A stretch of 5,752 nucleotides of DNA, from contig JARRCQ010000120.1 of assembly GCA_029982105.1 (NCBI GenBank), positions 1-5,752 on the forward strand. Direction: 5' to 3'. Of this stretch, positions 1 through 5,752 are shown one piece after another (position 1 is the stretch's first letter; each line of letters begins with the position of its first letter). The notes under the pieces were generated by a model. It did not search any database. It had not been told where the DNA came from and was given only the letters and a program-made list of their open reading frames with translations. The translations under genes were made by a program, and so were the position numbers. This stretch comes from Candidatus Atribacteria bacterium. Its GTDB lineage: Bacteria; Atribacterota; Atribacteria; Atribacterales; Caldatribacteriaceae.

Positions 1-905
1 AATAGTAAATCCAAAGCATTCCGAAAGTGGAAGTTGTTAGATTTGGTAGTTCCGGTTACCGTCAATTCTTTGTAGTGGATTAAATTACTGGGAAGAGCAA
101 CTTCTTTTACCTGAGGAGGTAAACCACCAAAGAAATTAATTCTTCCATAAACCCCGGCTACTTCTAAAGCTTCTTTTTGAGCATCAGGAGAAGGAGCAGC
201 TACTATTACCACATCTGCTTCTTTTATCCTCTCTTTTACTTTTTCTTTACCCACTACTATGGTTTTAGCTCCTCTTTCTTGGGCTGCTTTTAGACGGTCT
301 TCGCTTAAATCTGCCATCCAGACCTCTTTTGCTCCTTGCAATCGAGCTAATTCCAAAAACATCAACCCAATAGGACCTGCTCCATATATCAGGACTCGGT
401 CTCGGAAACTTACCCGGAGGGGCAACAGCCCATGCACTACACAAGCTAAAGCTTCTACAAAAGCAATAGATGCCAAATCAGTTTCCTCGGGAAGAGGAAA
501 AATATTTCCCTGAGACACTGCTTTTTGAGGAACTACCATAAACTCAGCAAACCCACCATTTTCCGTTATTCCCAGAGCTTTTCCTTCCGAGCAATGATGA
601 GTAAGACCCTGAATACAGTAATAACACTTTCCACATCCGTAATTGGGAGCCACAGCTACTTTCATACCCGGAGTTAAATCTTCTACTCCTTTTCCTACTT
701 CCTCAATTACTCCCACCACTTCATGCCCTAAAATACGCTTTTCTCCTTCCGGTATATCGGCATGCCCCCGCCGAGCAATGCGCAAGTCTGTACCACACAA
801 AGCTACTGCTTTCACTCGTATTAGAACTTCTCCTTCTCCAACTCGGGGACGAGGAACTTCTACCACCTGTACATTTGGAGGATAGGAAAAAACTGCTGCT
901 TTCAA
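1..905 (-). CDS. Zinc-dependent medium-chain alcohol/polyol dehydrogenase (sorbitol dehydrogenase-like), C-terminus cut by window edge
   Basis: This is a cytoplasmic NAD(P)-dependent oxidoreductase expected to oxidise a secondary hydroxyl of a polyol or cyclitol to a ketone. My translation gives 301 codons of a family usually near 340-350 residues, so about 40-50 C-terminal residues are missing at the left edge. Catalytic zinc ligands are visible as Cys37 (in LCGTDL) and His61-Glu62 (GHE). The structural zinc site is Cys91, Cys94, Cys97 and Cys105. The Rossmann glycine motif GAGPIG is at 175-180, and Asp199 at the end of the second strand suggests NAD rather than NADP. The start is TTG at 905, giving MKAAVF, a typical N-terminus for this family. 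An in-frame TGA at 914-912 excludes any longer start, and AAAAGGA lies 11 nt upstream. It follows the kinase gene by 26 nt, so it is very likely in the same operon. The substrate is not determinable: sorbitol, xylitol, threonine-like and inositol-pathway (IolM-like) enzymes all share this fold. Confidence 0.93.
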   Translation of the reverse strand, partial: MKAAVFSYPPNVQVVEVPRPRVGEGEVLIRVKAVALCGTDLRIARRGHADIPEGEKRILGHEVVGVIEEVGKGVEDLTPGMKVAVAPNYGCGKCYYCIQGLTHHCSEGKALGITENGGFAEFMVVPQKAVSQGNIFPLPEETDLASIAFVEALACVVHGLLPLRVSFRDRVLIYGAGPIGLMFLELARLQGAKEVWMADLSEDRLKAAQERGAKTIVVGKEKVKERIKEADVVIVAAPSPDAQKEALEVAGVYGRINFFGGLPPQVKEVALPSNLIHYKELTVTGTTKSNNFHFRNALDLL

Positions 906-916
906 GATTGATCACG

Positions 917-923
917 TCCTTTT
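917..923 (-). promoter_or_regulatory. Ribosome binding site that decides the TTG start of the dehydrogenase
   Basis: AAAAGGA reads on the minus strand from 923 to 917, 11 nt before the TTG at 905. A GTG at 915 is nearer but opens a different frame with a low-complexity Ser/Arg-rich product, so it is not the start of this enzyme. The TGA at 914-912 in the enzyme frame leaves TTG as the first usable codon. Confidence 0.7.
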
Positions 924-931
924 AATTTGTT

Positions 932-2467
932 TCAGCTAAAAAGCTCTTTATGAGAATCGAAAACTTTACCCATCTTTTCCAGAGTATCAAGATAAAAAGG
1001 GAAAAGATTATTATAAAAAACACTCCATTCCTCTTGGGGGAAATGGGTTTTAACTTTTTGTACTGAATGGATAGACTTTTCCTGGAGGTCAGAAAACAAC
1101 CCTATTCCAAAACCAGCAAGTAGTGCTGCTCCCCAGATAGCGAACTCTTCTCTATCTAACTCTACATAAGATATATTCAGAATGCTGGATTTGATCCTAT
1201 TCCAGAAAGATGACTTAGCTCCTCCACCTATTACTCGGACTTCTCGAAAGTTTATCTCTGGCAAAAGCTTTCTAATTATAGAAAGGTAATAAGCATATTC
1301 AAAAGCTACTCCTTCTAATATGGCTCTAAACAGATGCTCTCTCCGGTGGTCCCAGCTAAAACCAGCAAACACTCCCCGAAAATAGGGCTCACCAGGACAA
1401 TTTCTACCTCGAAGGTGAGGCAGAAAAACTAAAGAGGAAGGAAAGGAAGCAATTTTCTCTACCTCATCATCAATCAACTGAAAAGCGTGGGGTAAATTTG
1501 CCCATTCCCGGAAAAATTCATCTTTAGCCCATTCTAAGTCTAATCCTCCCCCATTTATGTAGGCCATAGGATAATAATATCCTTCTAACACTGCTCGAGG
1601 GAAAAGAATAGTTTTATGCTCCAAATCAGGAACAAACTTATCTACCGAGAGACTAAAACAAGAAGCAGTACCAGCCACGTCAAAAGCTGTGCCTTTTTCT
1701 ACCACTCCAGCACCTAAATTATTAGCTGCTTGGTCTCCACAGCCAGCAACCACAGGAGTACCGGCGAGAATTCCCATCTTCTCTGCCCACTCTTTTTTAA
1801 TTTTCCCCACCACTTGCCAGGGTTTAACTATCAGAGGAAACTTGCTTTCTTCCACCCCAAAAATTTCCATTAATTCTCTATCCCAAGAGCCTTCTTCCAA
1901 ATTAGAAAAACAGGAAAAATGAAGATAGGTATAGTCTATAAAAGTTTCCTCACCCTGGAGACCAGAAAGTTTCTGGCTAACCCAGCAAGAAGGAACAGTA
2001 AATTTGTTAATTTTTTGATAAACTTCGGGCTGTTCTTTCTTCCACCACAAAATCTTAGGACCATGATTGATGCTGGGTGCCATGCCTGACCGTTTAATGA
2101 TTAGTTCTTCAGCTTTATTTCTCATTAGCTCGGTATAGAGAGCGCATCTTACATCTAACCAGGAATCATAAGGGGTAGCTGCTTCTCCGTTTTCTCCCAC
2201 TCCCATAATTCCTGCCATTTGACCATCAAGAGCAATAGCGAGAATCTGTGAGGGAGAAACCCCACTTCTTTCTACTACTTCTTTCACAGTTTCCACTACT
2301 GAGTTCAACATCTCATAGGGGTCTTGAATTACACTTCCATCTTTGCCATATATCAAATTGGATTTTTGCCGAGCAATAGCTTCCAATTTTCCTTCTTCAT
2401 CGAAGAGACCGGTTTTAGTAGCCGTAGTTCCCAAATCGCTACCGATGAGATAAGGCAAACCTACCAC
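932..2467 (-). CDS. FGGY-family carbohydrate kinase, xylulokinase-like
   Basis: This cytoplasmic enzyme transfers phosphate from ATP to a hydroxyl of a sugar, ketose or polyol. At 511 residues it has full FGGY length. The N-terminal phosphate loop is SDLGTTATK with Asp11, Gly13 and Thr14-Thr15. DGQMAG is at 81-86 and WLDVR at 103-107. The catalytic base is predicted as Asp245 in GCGDQAA, followed by the second phosphate motif AGTAS (265-269). The C-terminal domain has FLPHLRGRNCPG (348-359), the RAILEGVAFE helix (381-390) and the adenosine motif GGGAKS (414-419). Overall architecture resembles xylulokinase, but the GQMHG motif of xylulokinases reads GQMAG here, so the substrate may differ; erythritol, ribulose or a ketopolyol are alternatives. 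The gene overlaps the end of the oxidoreductase by 7 nt, indicating coupled translation. The listed GTG start lies only 1 nt after the Shine-Dalgarno; a TTG at 2458, with 10-nt spacing and a 508-residue product, is at least as likely. Confidence 0.93.
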   Translation of the reverse strand: MVGLPYLIGSDLGTTATKTGLFDEEGKLEAIARQKSNLIYGKDGSVIQDPYEMLNSVVETVKEVVERSGVSPSQILAIALDGQMAGIMGVGENGEAATPYDSWLDVRCALYTELMRNKAEELIIKRSGMAPSINHGPKILWWKKEQPEVYQKINKFTVPSCWVSQKLSGLQGEETFIDYTYLHFSCFSNLEEGSWDRELMEIFGVEESKFPLIVKPWQVVGKIKKEWAEKMGILAGTPVVAGCGDQAANNLGAGVVEKGTAFDVAGTASCFSLSVDKFVPDLEHKTILFPRAVLEGYYYPMAYINGGGLDLEWAKDEFFREWANLPHAFQLIDDEVEKIASFPSSLVFLPHLRGRNCPGEPYFRGVFAGFSWDHRREHLFRAILEGVAFEYAYYLSIIRKLLPEINFREVRVIGGGAKSSFWNRIKSSILNISYVELDREEFAIWGAALLAGFGIGLFSDLQEKSIHSVQKVKTHFPQEEWSVFYNNLFPFYLDTLEKMGKVFDSHKELFS

Positions 2468-3486
2468 TCTCCTTCCCAGAGGACTGGGTTTTGTTGGCTT
2501 AAAGATTTATGAGCTAATTCCACCACCCTTACTACTCTTTTACCATCAATAATAGAAGGAGATGGATTTTGATTTTCTAACACAGAACGGATAAAAGATT
2601 TCAACTCTTCTAAGTATCCTTCTCGAAAGCGATCTCGCCAACTGGACTGGTTATCACGCCAGGATTTTTTATCTGGAGTATAAAGAACTGGACCTCCTGC
2701 CTCTACTTCTCCTACTTTTATCATTCCTTCTGTTCCCAGAATTTCCATCCGAGCATCATAGGCATAACCTACTGGACATCCTCCGTCCACTACTCCCAGG
2801 GGACCGTCGGTAAAATTGAGAGTTAAAAGATAGTGGTCATAAAAATCAGGAAATTTTTCTCTTATATCTTTTCCTTTGAAATTTTTAGCCTCTAAATAAA
2901 GGTGATGAGGTTTACGTCCAGCGAACCACAAAACTGAATCTATATCATGAGCAGAAACTTCAGCTAACATCCCTCCACTTTTTTCTCTATCGAAAATCCA
3001 GGGAGCAGGAAGGCCAGGACCTCGGCCAGTAGATTTAATGAGCACTAAATCTCCGATTTTCCCTTCTTTCACCATTTCCCAGGCTTTCTTTATCCCTGGG
3101 TCATAGCGGCGCATAAAACCAATCTGGAACTTTATACCTGCTTTTTCCACTGCCTCTTGAATTTTTTGCACTTCCTCTGAATTTTGAGCCAGAGGCTTTT
3201 CACAGAAAACGTGCTTTTTAGCTTTTGCCGCTTTTTCTATTATCTCTCGGTGAGTAAAAGTTAAAGAAGCAATACAAACCGCATCAAAATCTTCCCTTTC
3301 TAAGGCTTCATCTAAGGTAGAGTAAAAAGACTTAACCCCCAAGTTTTTGCTTGCCTCTTCCGCCCTCTTTAAATCTACATCCACTACCGCTTTTAGTTCT
3401 CCTTCGGGAATATAGTGAACTAAATTCTGGGCATGAACCATTCCTGCTCTTCCTGCTCCTACCAAAACAAAACGAAGTTTATCCAA
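2461..3486 (-). CDS. Gfo/Idh/MocA-family oxidoreductase, IolG-like (inositol 2-dehydrogenase-like)
   Basis: This cytoplasmic NAD(P)-dependent dehydrogenase acts on a sugar, sugar acid or cyclitol. At 341 residues it is full length. The N-terminal Rossmann domain has GAGRAG at 10-15 and an acidic end of the second strand (VVDVD, Asp36 and Asp38), suggesting NAD. The family hallmark EKP is at 96-98 with catalytic Lys97. IGFMRRYDPG at 122-131 is a stretch typical of myo-inositol dehydrogenase-type members. The C-terminal domain begins around 130 and carries the catalytic His180 in AHDID; the usual Asp four residues before it is Glu176. The start is TTG at 3486, because a TAA at 3492-3490 in frame closes any longer reading and AAGGAG lies 10 nt upstream; the first in-frame ATG (residue 16) would break the nucleotide-binding motif. 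It follows the transporter after a 97-nt gap and overlaps the kinase by 7 nt. Inositol is one candidate substrate among many sugars used by this family. Confidence 0.93.
   Translation of the reverse strand: MDKLRFVLVGAGRAGMVHAQNLVHYIPEGELKAVVDVDLKRAEEASKNLGVKSFYSTLDEALEREDFDAVCIASLTFTHREIIEKAAKAKKHVFCEKPLAQNSEEVQKIQEAVEKAGIKFQIGFMRRYDPGIKKAWEMVKEGKIGDLVLIKSTGRGPGLPAPWIFDREKSGGMLAEVSAHDIDSVLWFAGRKPHHLYLEAKNFKGKDIREKFPDFYDHYLLTLNFTDGPLGVVDGGCPVGYAYDARMEILGTEGMIKVGEVEAGGPVLYTPDKKSWRDNQSSWRDRFREGYLEELKSFIRSVLENQNPSPSIIDGKRVVRVVELAHKSLSQQNPVLWEGEW
2469..2477 (-). promoter_or_regulatory. Ribosome binding site inside the end of the oxidoreductase gene, serving the kinase
   Basis: GGGAAGGAG reads from 2477 to 2469 within the last codons of the upstream oxidoreductase gene. 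It ends 1 nt before the GTG at 2467, which is too close for normal initiation, and 10 nt before the in-frame TTG at 2458. The site therefore favours TTG at 2458 as the real kinase start, although family N-termini vary by a few residues and cannot settle it. Confidence 0.6.
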
Positions 3487-3496
3487 CTGTTAATCA

Positions 3497-3502
3497 CTCC
3501 TT
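3497..3502 (-). promoter_or_regulatory. Ribosome binding site that supports the TTG start of the oxidoreductase
   Basis: AAGGAG reads from 3502 to 3497, inside a longer AGGAAGGAGTGA, and lies 10 nt before the TTG at 3486. With the in-frame TAA at 3492-3490, it fixes TTG as the initiator and gives the family-typical short lead (MDKLRFVLVGAG) into the nucleotide-binding fold. Confidence 0.75.
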
Positions 3503-3514
3503 CCTGAGTTGTTT

Positions 3515-3530
3515 AATTACCGCGTTTATT
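3515..3530 (-). promoter_or_regulatory. Imperfect 16-bp palindrome with central CG, possible operator
   Basis: AATAAACGCGGTAATT on the minus strand is an inverted repeat with 6 of 8 complementary positions per half and a central CG. It lies just downstream of the candidate promoter and before the oxidoreductase start. LacI-family sugar regulators often bind palindromes of about this length with a central CG, which is the only reason to suggest an operator. No regulator gene is in the window and only one copy was noticed, so support is weak. Confidence 0.22.
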
Positions 3531-3548
3531 CTTCTTTACCTTTTAATA

Positions 3549-3578
3549 ATTCTATTTTCTCCTAAAAATTAAAGTAAA
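3549..3578 (-). promoter_or_regulatory. Possible sigma-70-type promoter ahead of the enzyme genes
   Basis: In the 97-nt gap between permease and oxidoreductase, a TTTACT (3578-3573, 4 of 6 matches to TTGACA) and a TAGAAT (3554-3549, 5 of 6 matches to TATAAT) are separated by 18 nt. Transcription from here would start about 50-60 nt before the oxidoreductase TTG. The region is very AT-rich, so chance matches are expected. This is an inference from position and motif only. Confidence 0.3.
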
Positions 3579-3583
3579 AATAA

Positions 3584-4615
3584 CTATGCTTTCATCAATC
3601 GTCTTCTCCATTGATCAAAAGCTACTACCCCAATGATTAATAAACCATTTATTACTCTCTGCCAGAAAGGTTGCACATTCAACAAATTTAACCCATTAGC
3701 TAAGACCCCCATAAGTATTGCCCCAATCAAAGTCCCCAGAACCGATCCTCTTCCTCCAAAAAGATTAGTTCCCCCAATAACTACTGCTGCTATGGTTTGT
3801 AACTCCATCCCTTCGGCCATCAAAGCATTAGCTGAATTCATTCGTCCCACCAAAACTAATCCTCCTAATCCACAATAAAGGCCAGAGAGAGCATAAACCA
3901 TAATTTTTACTTTATCCACGTTAATCCCCGATGTTCGAGCTGCTTCTCGATTCCCCCCTACTGCATATAGAGATCTACCAAAAGTAGTGCGGGTAAGTAT
4001 AAACCAGGTAATAATTACTACTCCAACAGCTATTATCATAGATACTGGAAACCAACCTACACTGCCGCTACCCATCCAAATCAGGCCAGGTGGAAGATAA
4101 CCAGTTAAAGACGTAGCAGTAAGATAAGAAGGAACAGGAAGTCCATCGGTAATCAAAAGAGCTATTCCTCTAACCGCACCCAGCATTCCCAAAGTAGCAA
4201 TAAAGTCGGGAACTTTACCTTTAGCAATTACCGCCCCACTACACCAACCTGCTAAACCGGCAACCAAAACTCCCAATAAAGCTCCAGCAAATAAACTCCA
4301 TCCCCAATAACACATCGCTACCGCAGCCAAAGACCCTCCTAAGGCTAAAAGTGAACCCACTGAAAGATCGATCCCGGATGAAATGATTACCATAGTTTGA
4401 GCCGAAGCTAAAATAATTACCACCGAAACTTGGCGGAAAATATTAAGCCAATTACTTAGGGTAAAAAAGTGAGGAGACAAAAGAGCAAAAGCTACACTTA
4501 ATCCGATTAGACCAACTAAAGAACCTCCTCGAAGAAAAATATCTTTTAACAAAGAAGAAAATTTAAAAGTAAGACCATCTTTATCATTCTCTATCAAAAT
4601 ACCCTTAACTCCCAT
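3584..4615 (-). CDS. CUT2 (ribose-type) sugar ABC transporter permease, RbsC-like
   Basis: This inner-membrane permease forms the translocation channel of a monosaccharide/polyol ABC importer. Its 343 residues match the RbsC/XylH/AraH family length. After a hydrophilic N-terminal stretch of about 30 residues, the chain is mostly hydrophobic with roughly eight to ten membrane segments. Family motifs are clear: SSGIDLSVGS at 79-88, KVPDFIATLG at 134-143, the cytoplasmic ATPase-coupling loop FGRSLYAVGGNREAARTSGI at 212-231, and AAVVIGGTNLFGGRGS at 276-291. The start is ATG at 4615, with AAAGGAG (4629-4623) 7 nt upstream. Only 4 nt separate it from the ATPase stop, so the two are cotranscribed and probably translationally coupled. 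Substrate identity cannot be read from the permease; ribose, xylose, inositol and erythritol importers all use this type. Confidence 0.95.
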   Translation of the reverse strand: MGVKGILIENDKDGLTFKFSSLLKDIFLRGGSLVGLIGLSVAFALLSPHFFTLSNWLNIFRQVSVVIILASAQTMVIISSGIDLSVGSLLALGGSLAAVAMCYWGWSLFAGALLGVLVAGLAGWCSGAVIAKGKVPDFIATLGMLGAVRGIALLITDGLPVPSYLTATSLTGYLPPGLIWMGSGSVGWFPVSMIIAVGVVIITWFILTRTTFGRSLYAVGGNREAARTSGINVDKVKIMVYALSGLYCGLGGLVLVGRMNSANALMAEGMELQTIAAVVIGGTNLFGGRGSVLGTLIGAILMGVLANGLNLLNVQPFWQRVINGLLIIGVVAFDQWRRRLMKA

Positions 4616-4619
4616 TGCT

Positions 4620-5752
4620 TTACTCCTTTCGCTTTATCCCGCTAGCTAAGGCTAAAAGGTCAGATTTGGTGGTCTCTTGAGGATTATCAACAATCTTGAC
4701 CATTTTACCATTTCTCATAACCAAAATTCGATCACCCATTTCCAAGGCTTCCAAGGGTTCTGAAGTAATGAAAAGTACAGTAAGACCTGTGTGAGCCAAG
4801 TTTTTAACCAAACTCCTAATTTCAAATTTAGCTCCCACATCTATCCCCCGAGTAGGTTCATCCATTATTAATACTCTAGGGTTACCAACCAACCAGCGAG
4901 CTAAAAGAACCTTTTGCTGATTTCCTCCACTTAAGTACAATACCTCTCGAAAGATATTTGGTGTTTTGATTTGCAATTCTTCGATCATTTTAGAAGCAGT
5001 GGTATATTCCCATTCCAAGTTCAGAATTCCTCTCCGAGACATTTTTTGAAAAGTGGCTAAAGTAATATTGGCAAAAACTGGAAGTTCGTACACTAAACCA
5101 TCTCTTCTATCTTCTGGAATATAACCTATTCCGGATTCAATAGCTTCGACAGGTGAGGGAAAGGAAGTTTTTTTATTTTCTAGAAGTATCTCTCCCTTGC
5201 TTTTGCATAAACCAAACAGGGCTCGAGCTAAAGTAGTTCTTCCTGACCCCATTAATCCAAAAATAGCCAAGATTTCTCCTCGATAAATGTCTAATTCAAT
5301 ATTTTCAACATACTCATCAATGGAGAAATTTCTGAGGGATAGGATAACTTCATGTTCTGTTTTTCCCCCAGGTATCTGAGACTCACTCCCCCCAAAACGC
5401 TTCCCAGTCATATAAAAAATGACATCTTCTTCAGAGATGTTTTGTTTAGGCACAGTAATTACCTTCTTACCATCTCTCAAAATGGTAATCCGGTCAGCTA
5501 ATTGTAAAGCCTCTCCAATTTTATGGGATATAAAAATAATAGCCTTGTTTTCTTTTTTTATTTCCCCCAGCAATCCAAAAAGTCTTTTTGCTTCTTCCTC
5601 GCTCAGAGCTGAGGTTGGTTCATCTAAAAGGAGAACTTTAGTGGTAGGTCGAAAAGAGGCTTTCAAAATCTCTATTAATTGTTGCTCGGCAACACTTAAT
5701 TTTTCTACCAAAGTTTGGGGGTTTTCTTTTATATTAAACCTCTGCAGCAGAG
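4620..5752 (-). CDS. CUT2 sugar ABC transporter ATP-binding protein, RbsA-like, N-terminus cut by window edge
   Basis: This cytoplasmic ATPase has two fused nucleotide-binding domains and powers the permease encoded next. About 376 codons are visible of a family near 500, so roughly 120-130 N-terminal residues, including the first Walker A, lie beyond the right edge. The reading frame is open to the edge (LLQRFNIKENPQT precedes the TTG at 5711), so the TTG is internal and not a start. The first domain shows the degenerate signature LSVAEQQ, Walker B with DEPTSAL (5636-5604) and the switch histidine ISHK near 5525. The second domain has Walker A GLMGSGRTT (5258-5232), with Arg in place of Lys as is usual for the second site in this family. 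Signature LSGGNQQK is at 4934-4911 and Walker B MDEPTRGID at about 4865-4839. The C-terminal switch region reads ITSEPLEAL, lacking His, also normal for RbsA-type second domains. The binding-protein gene expected for such an importer is not in the window. Confidence 0.95.
   Translation of the reverse strand, partial: LLQRFNIKENPQTLVEKLSVAEQQLIEILKASFRPTTKVLLLDEPTSALSEEEAKRLFGLLGEIKKENKAIIFISHKIGEALQLADRITILRDGKKVITVPKQNISEEDVIFYMTGKRFGGSESQIPGGKTEHEVILSLRNFSIDEYVENIELDIYRGEILAIFGLMGSGRTTLARALFGLCKSKGEILLENKKTSFPSPVEAIESGIGYIPEDRRDGLVYELPVFANITLATFQKMSRRGILNLEWEYTTASKMIEELQIKTPNIFREVLYLSGGNQQKVLLARWLVGNPRVLIMDEPTRGIDVGAKFEIRSLVKNLAHTGLTVLFITSEPLEALEMGDRILVMRNGKMVKIVDNPQETTKSDLLALASGIKRKE
4623..4629 (-). 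promoter_or_regulatory. Ribosome binding site for the permease, inside the end of the ATPase gene
   Basis: AAAGGAG reads from 4629 to 4623, immediately before the ATPase stop TAA (4622-4620), with ideal 7-nt spacing to the permease ATG. Placing the site within the upstream gene supports translational coupling of ATPase and permease. Confidence 0.8.

Noticed and set aside
259..885. Plus-strand ORFs at 259-513 and 643-885
   Set aside because: Both are antisense to the dehydrogenase, rich in Ser/Thr/Pro/Arg, and have no recognisable domain; they are shadows.
721..915. Minus-strand 64-codon ORF starting with GTG at 915
   Set aside because: It is a shifted frame of the Zn-dehydrogenase gene, with a low-complexity Ser/Arg-rich product. 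The overlapping frame carries all zinc ligands and the Rossmann motif.
1689..2512. Plus-strand ORFs at 1689-1922 and 2324-2512
   Set aside because: They are antisense to conserved kinase motifs and the oxidoreductase end, with no plausible independent product.
3351..3572. Plus-strand 73-codon hydrophobic ORF running through the intergenic gap
   Set aside because: Its Leu-rich C-terminal part could look like a small membrane protein, but most of it is antisense to the oxidoreductase Rossmann domain and the rest is AT-rich spacer. I saw no convincing ribosome binding site.
3487..3583. Intrinsic terminator after the permease
   Set aside because: No GC-rich stem followed by a T-run is visible on the minus strand; the T-rich stretch right after the stop has no preceding hairpin.
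3633..3878. Plus-strand 81-codon ORF
   Set aside because: It is antisense to the conserved C-terminal motifs of the permease and is a compositional shadow.
5706..5711. TTG at 5711 as the start of the ATPase gene
   Set aside because: The frame stays open to the window edge with sequence typical of RbsA-type ATPases, and the first Walker A must lie upstream, so the gene is simply cut by the window.

Overview
The window is a fragment of a bacterial carbohydrate-uptake and polyol/sugar-catabolism operon. All five genes are on the minus strand, so transcription runs from position 5752 towards position 1. In that order they are: the ATPase of a ribose-type (CUT2) ABC transporter, whose N-terminus lies beyond the right edge; its membrane permease; a Gfo/Idh/MocA NAD(P)-dependent oxidoreductase; an FGGY-family sugar kinase; and a zinc-dependent medium-chain dehydrogenase whose C-terminus lies beyond the left edge. 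The window is densely coding. Gene junctions are 4 nt (ATPase/permease), 97 nt (permease/oxidoreductase), a 7-nt overlap (oxidoreductase/kinase) and 26 nt (kinase/dehydrogenase). No stretch over 300 bases lacks a gene. I see no rRNA, tRNA, CRISPR array, insertion sequence or clear terminator.

The DNA is moderately AT-rich and the coding strand is purine-rich, with Lys/Glu/Ile-rich proteins and strong AAGGAG-type ribosome binding sites. Non-ATG starts are frequent: TTG for the oxidoreductase and the dehydrogenase, and GTG or TTG for the kinase. This fits an anaerobic, possibly thermophilic, heterotroph of a Firmicutes-, Thermotogota-, Dictyoglomota- or Atribacterota-like lineage. The placement is a low-confidence impression, because nothing here is a phylogenetic marker.

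The likely logic is as follows. The transporter imports a monosaccharide or polyol; the periplasmic binding protein that would define its specificity is not in the window and may lie upstream. One or two NAD-linked oxidations (Gfo/Idh/MocA and Zn-dehydrogenase) and an FGGY kinase then convert it to a phosphorylated intermediate. The substrate cannot be named from sequence. The best leads are an inositol-like route (IolG-like oxidoreductase plus an MDR dehydrogenase, as in the Thermotoga IolG/IolM pair) or a pentitol/tetritol route (dehydrogenase plus FGGY kinase). Two substrate-site substitutions argue against simple name transfer: Ala where xylulokinases have the substrate-contacting His, and Glu where IolG-type enzymes usually have the active-site Asp. 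The 97-nt gap between the transporter and enzyme genes holds a weak promoter candidate and a 16-bp imperfect palindrome with a central CG. I found no clearly new type of biological system; the interest lies in the undefined substrate of this enzyme set.
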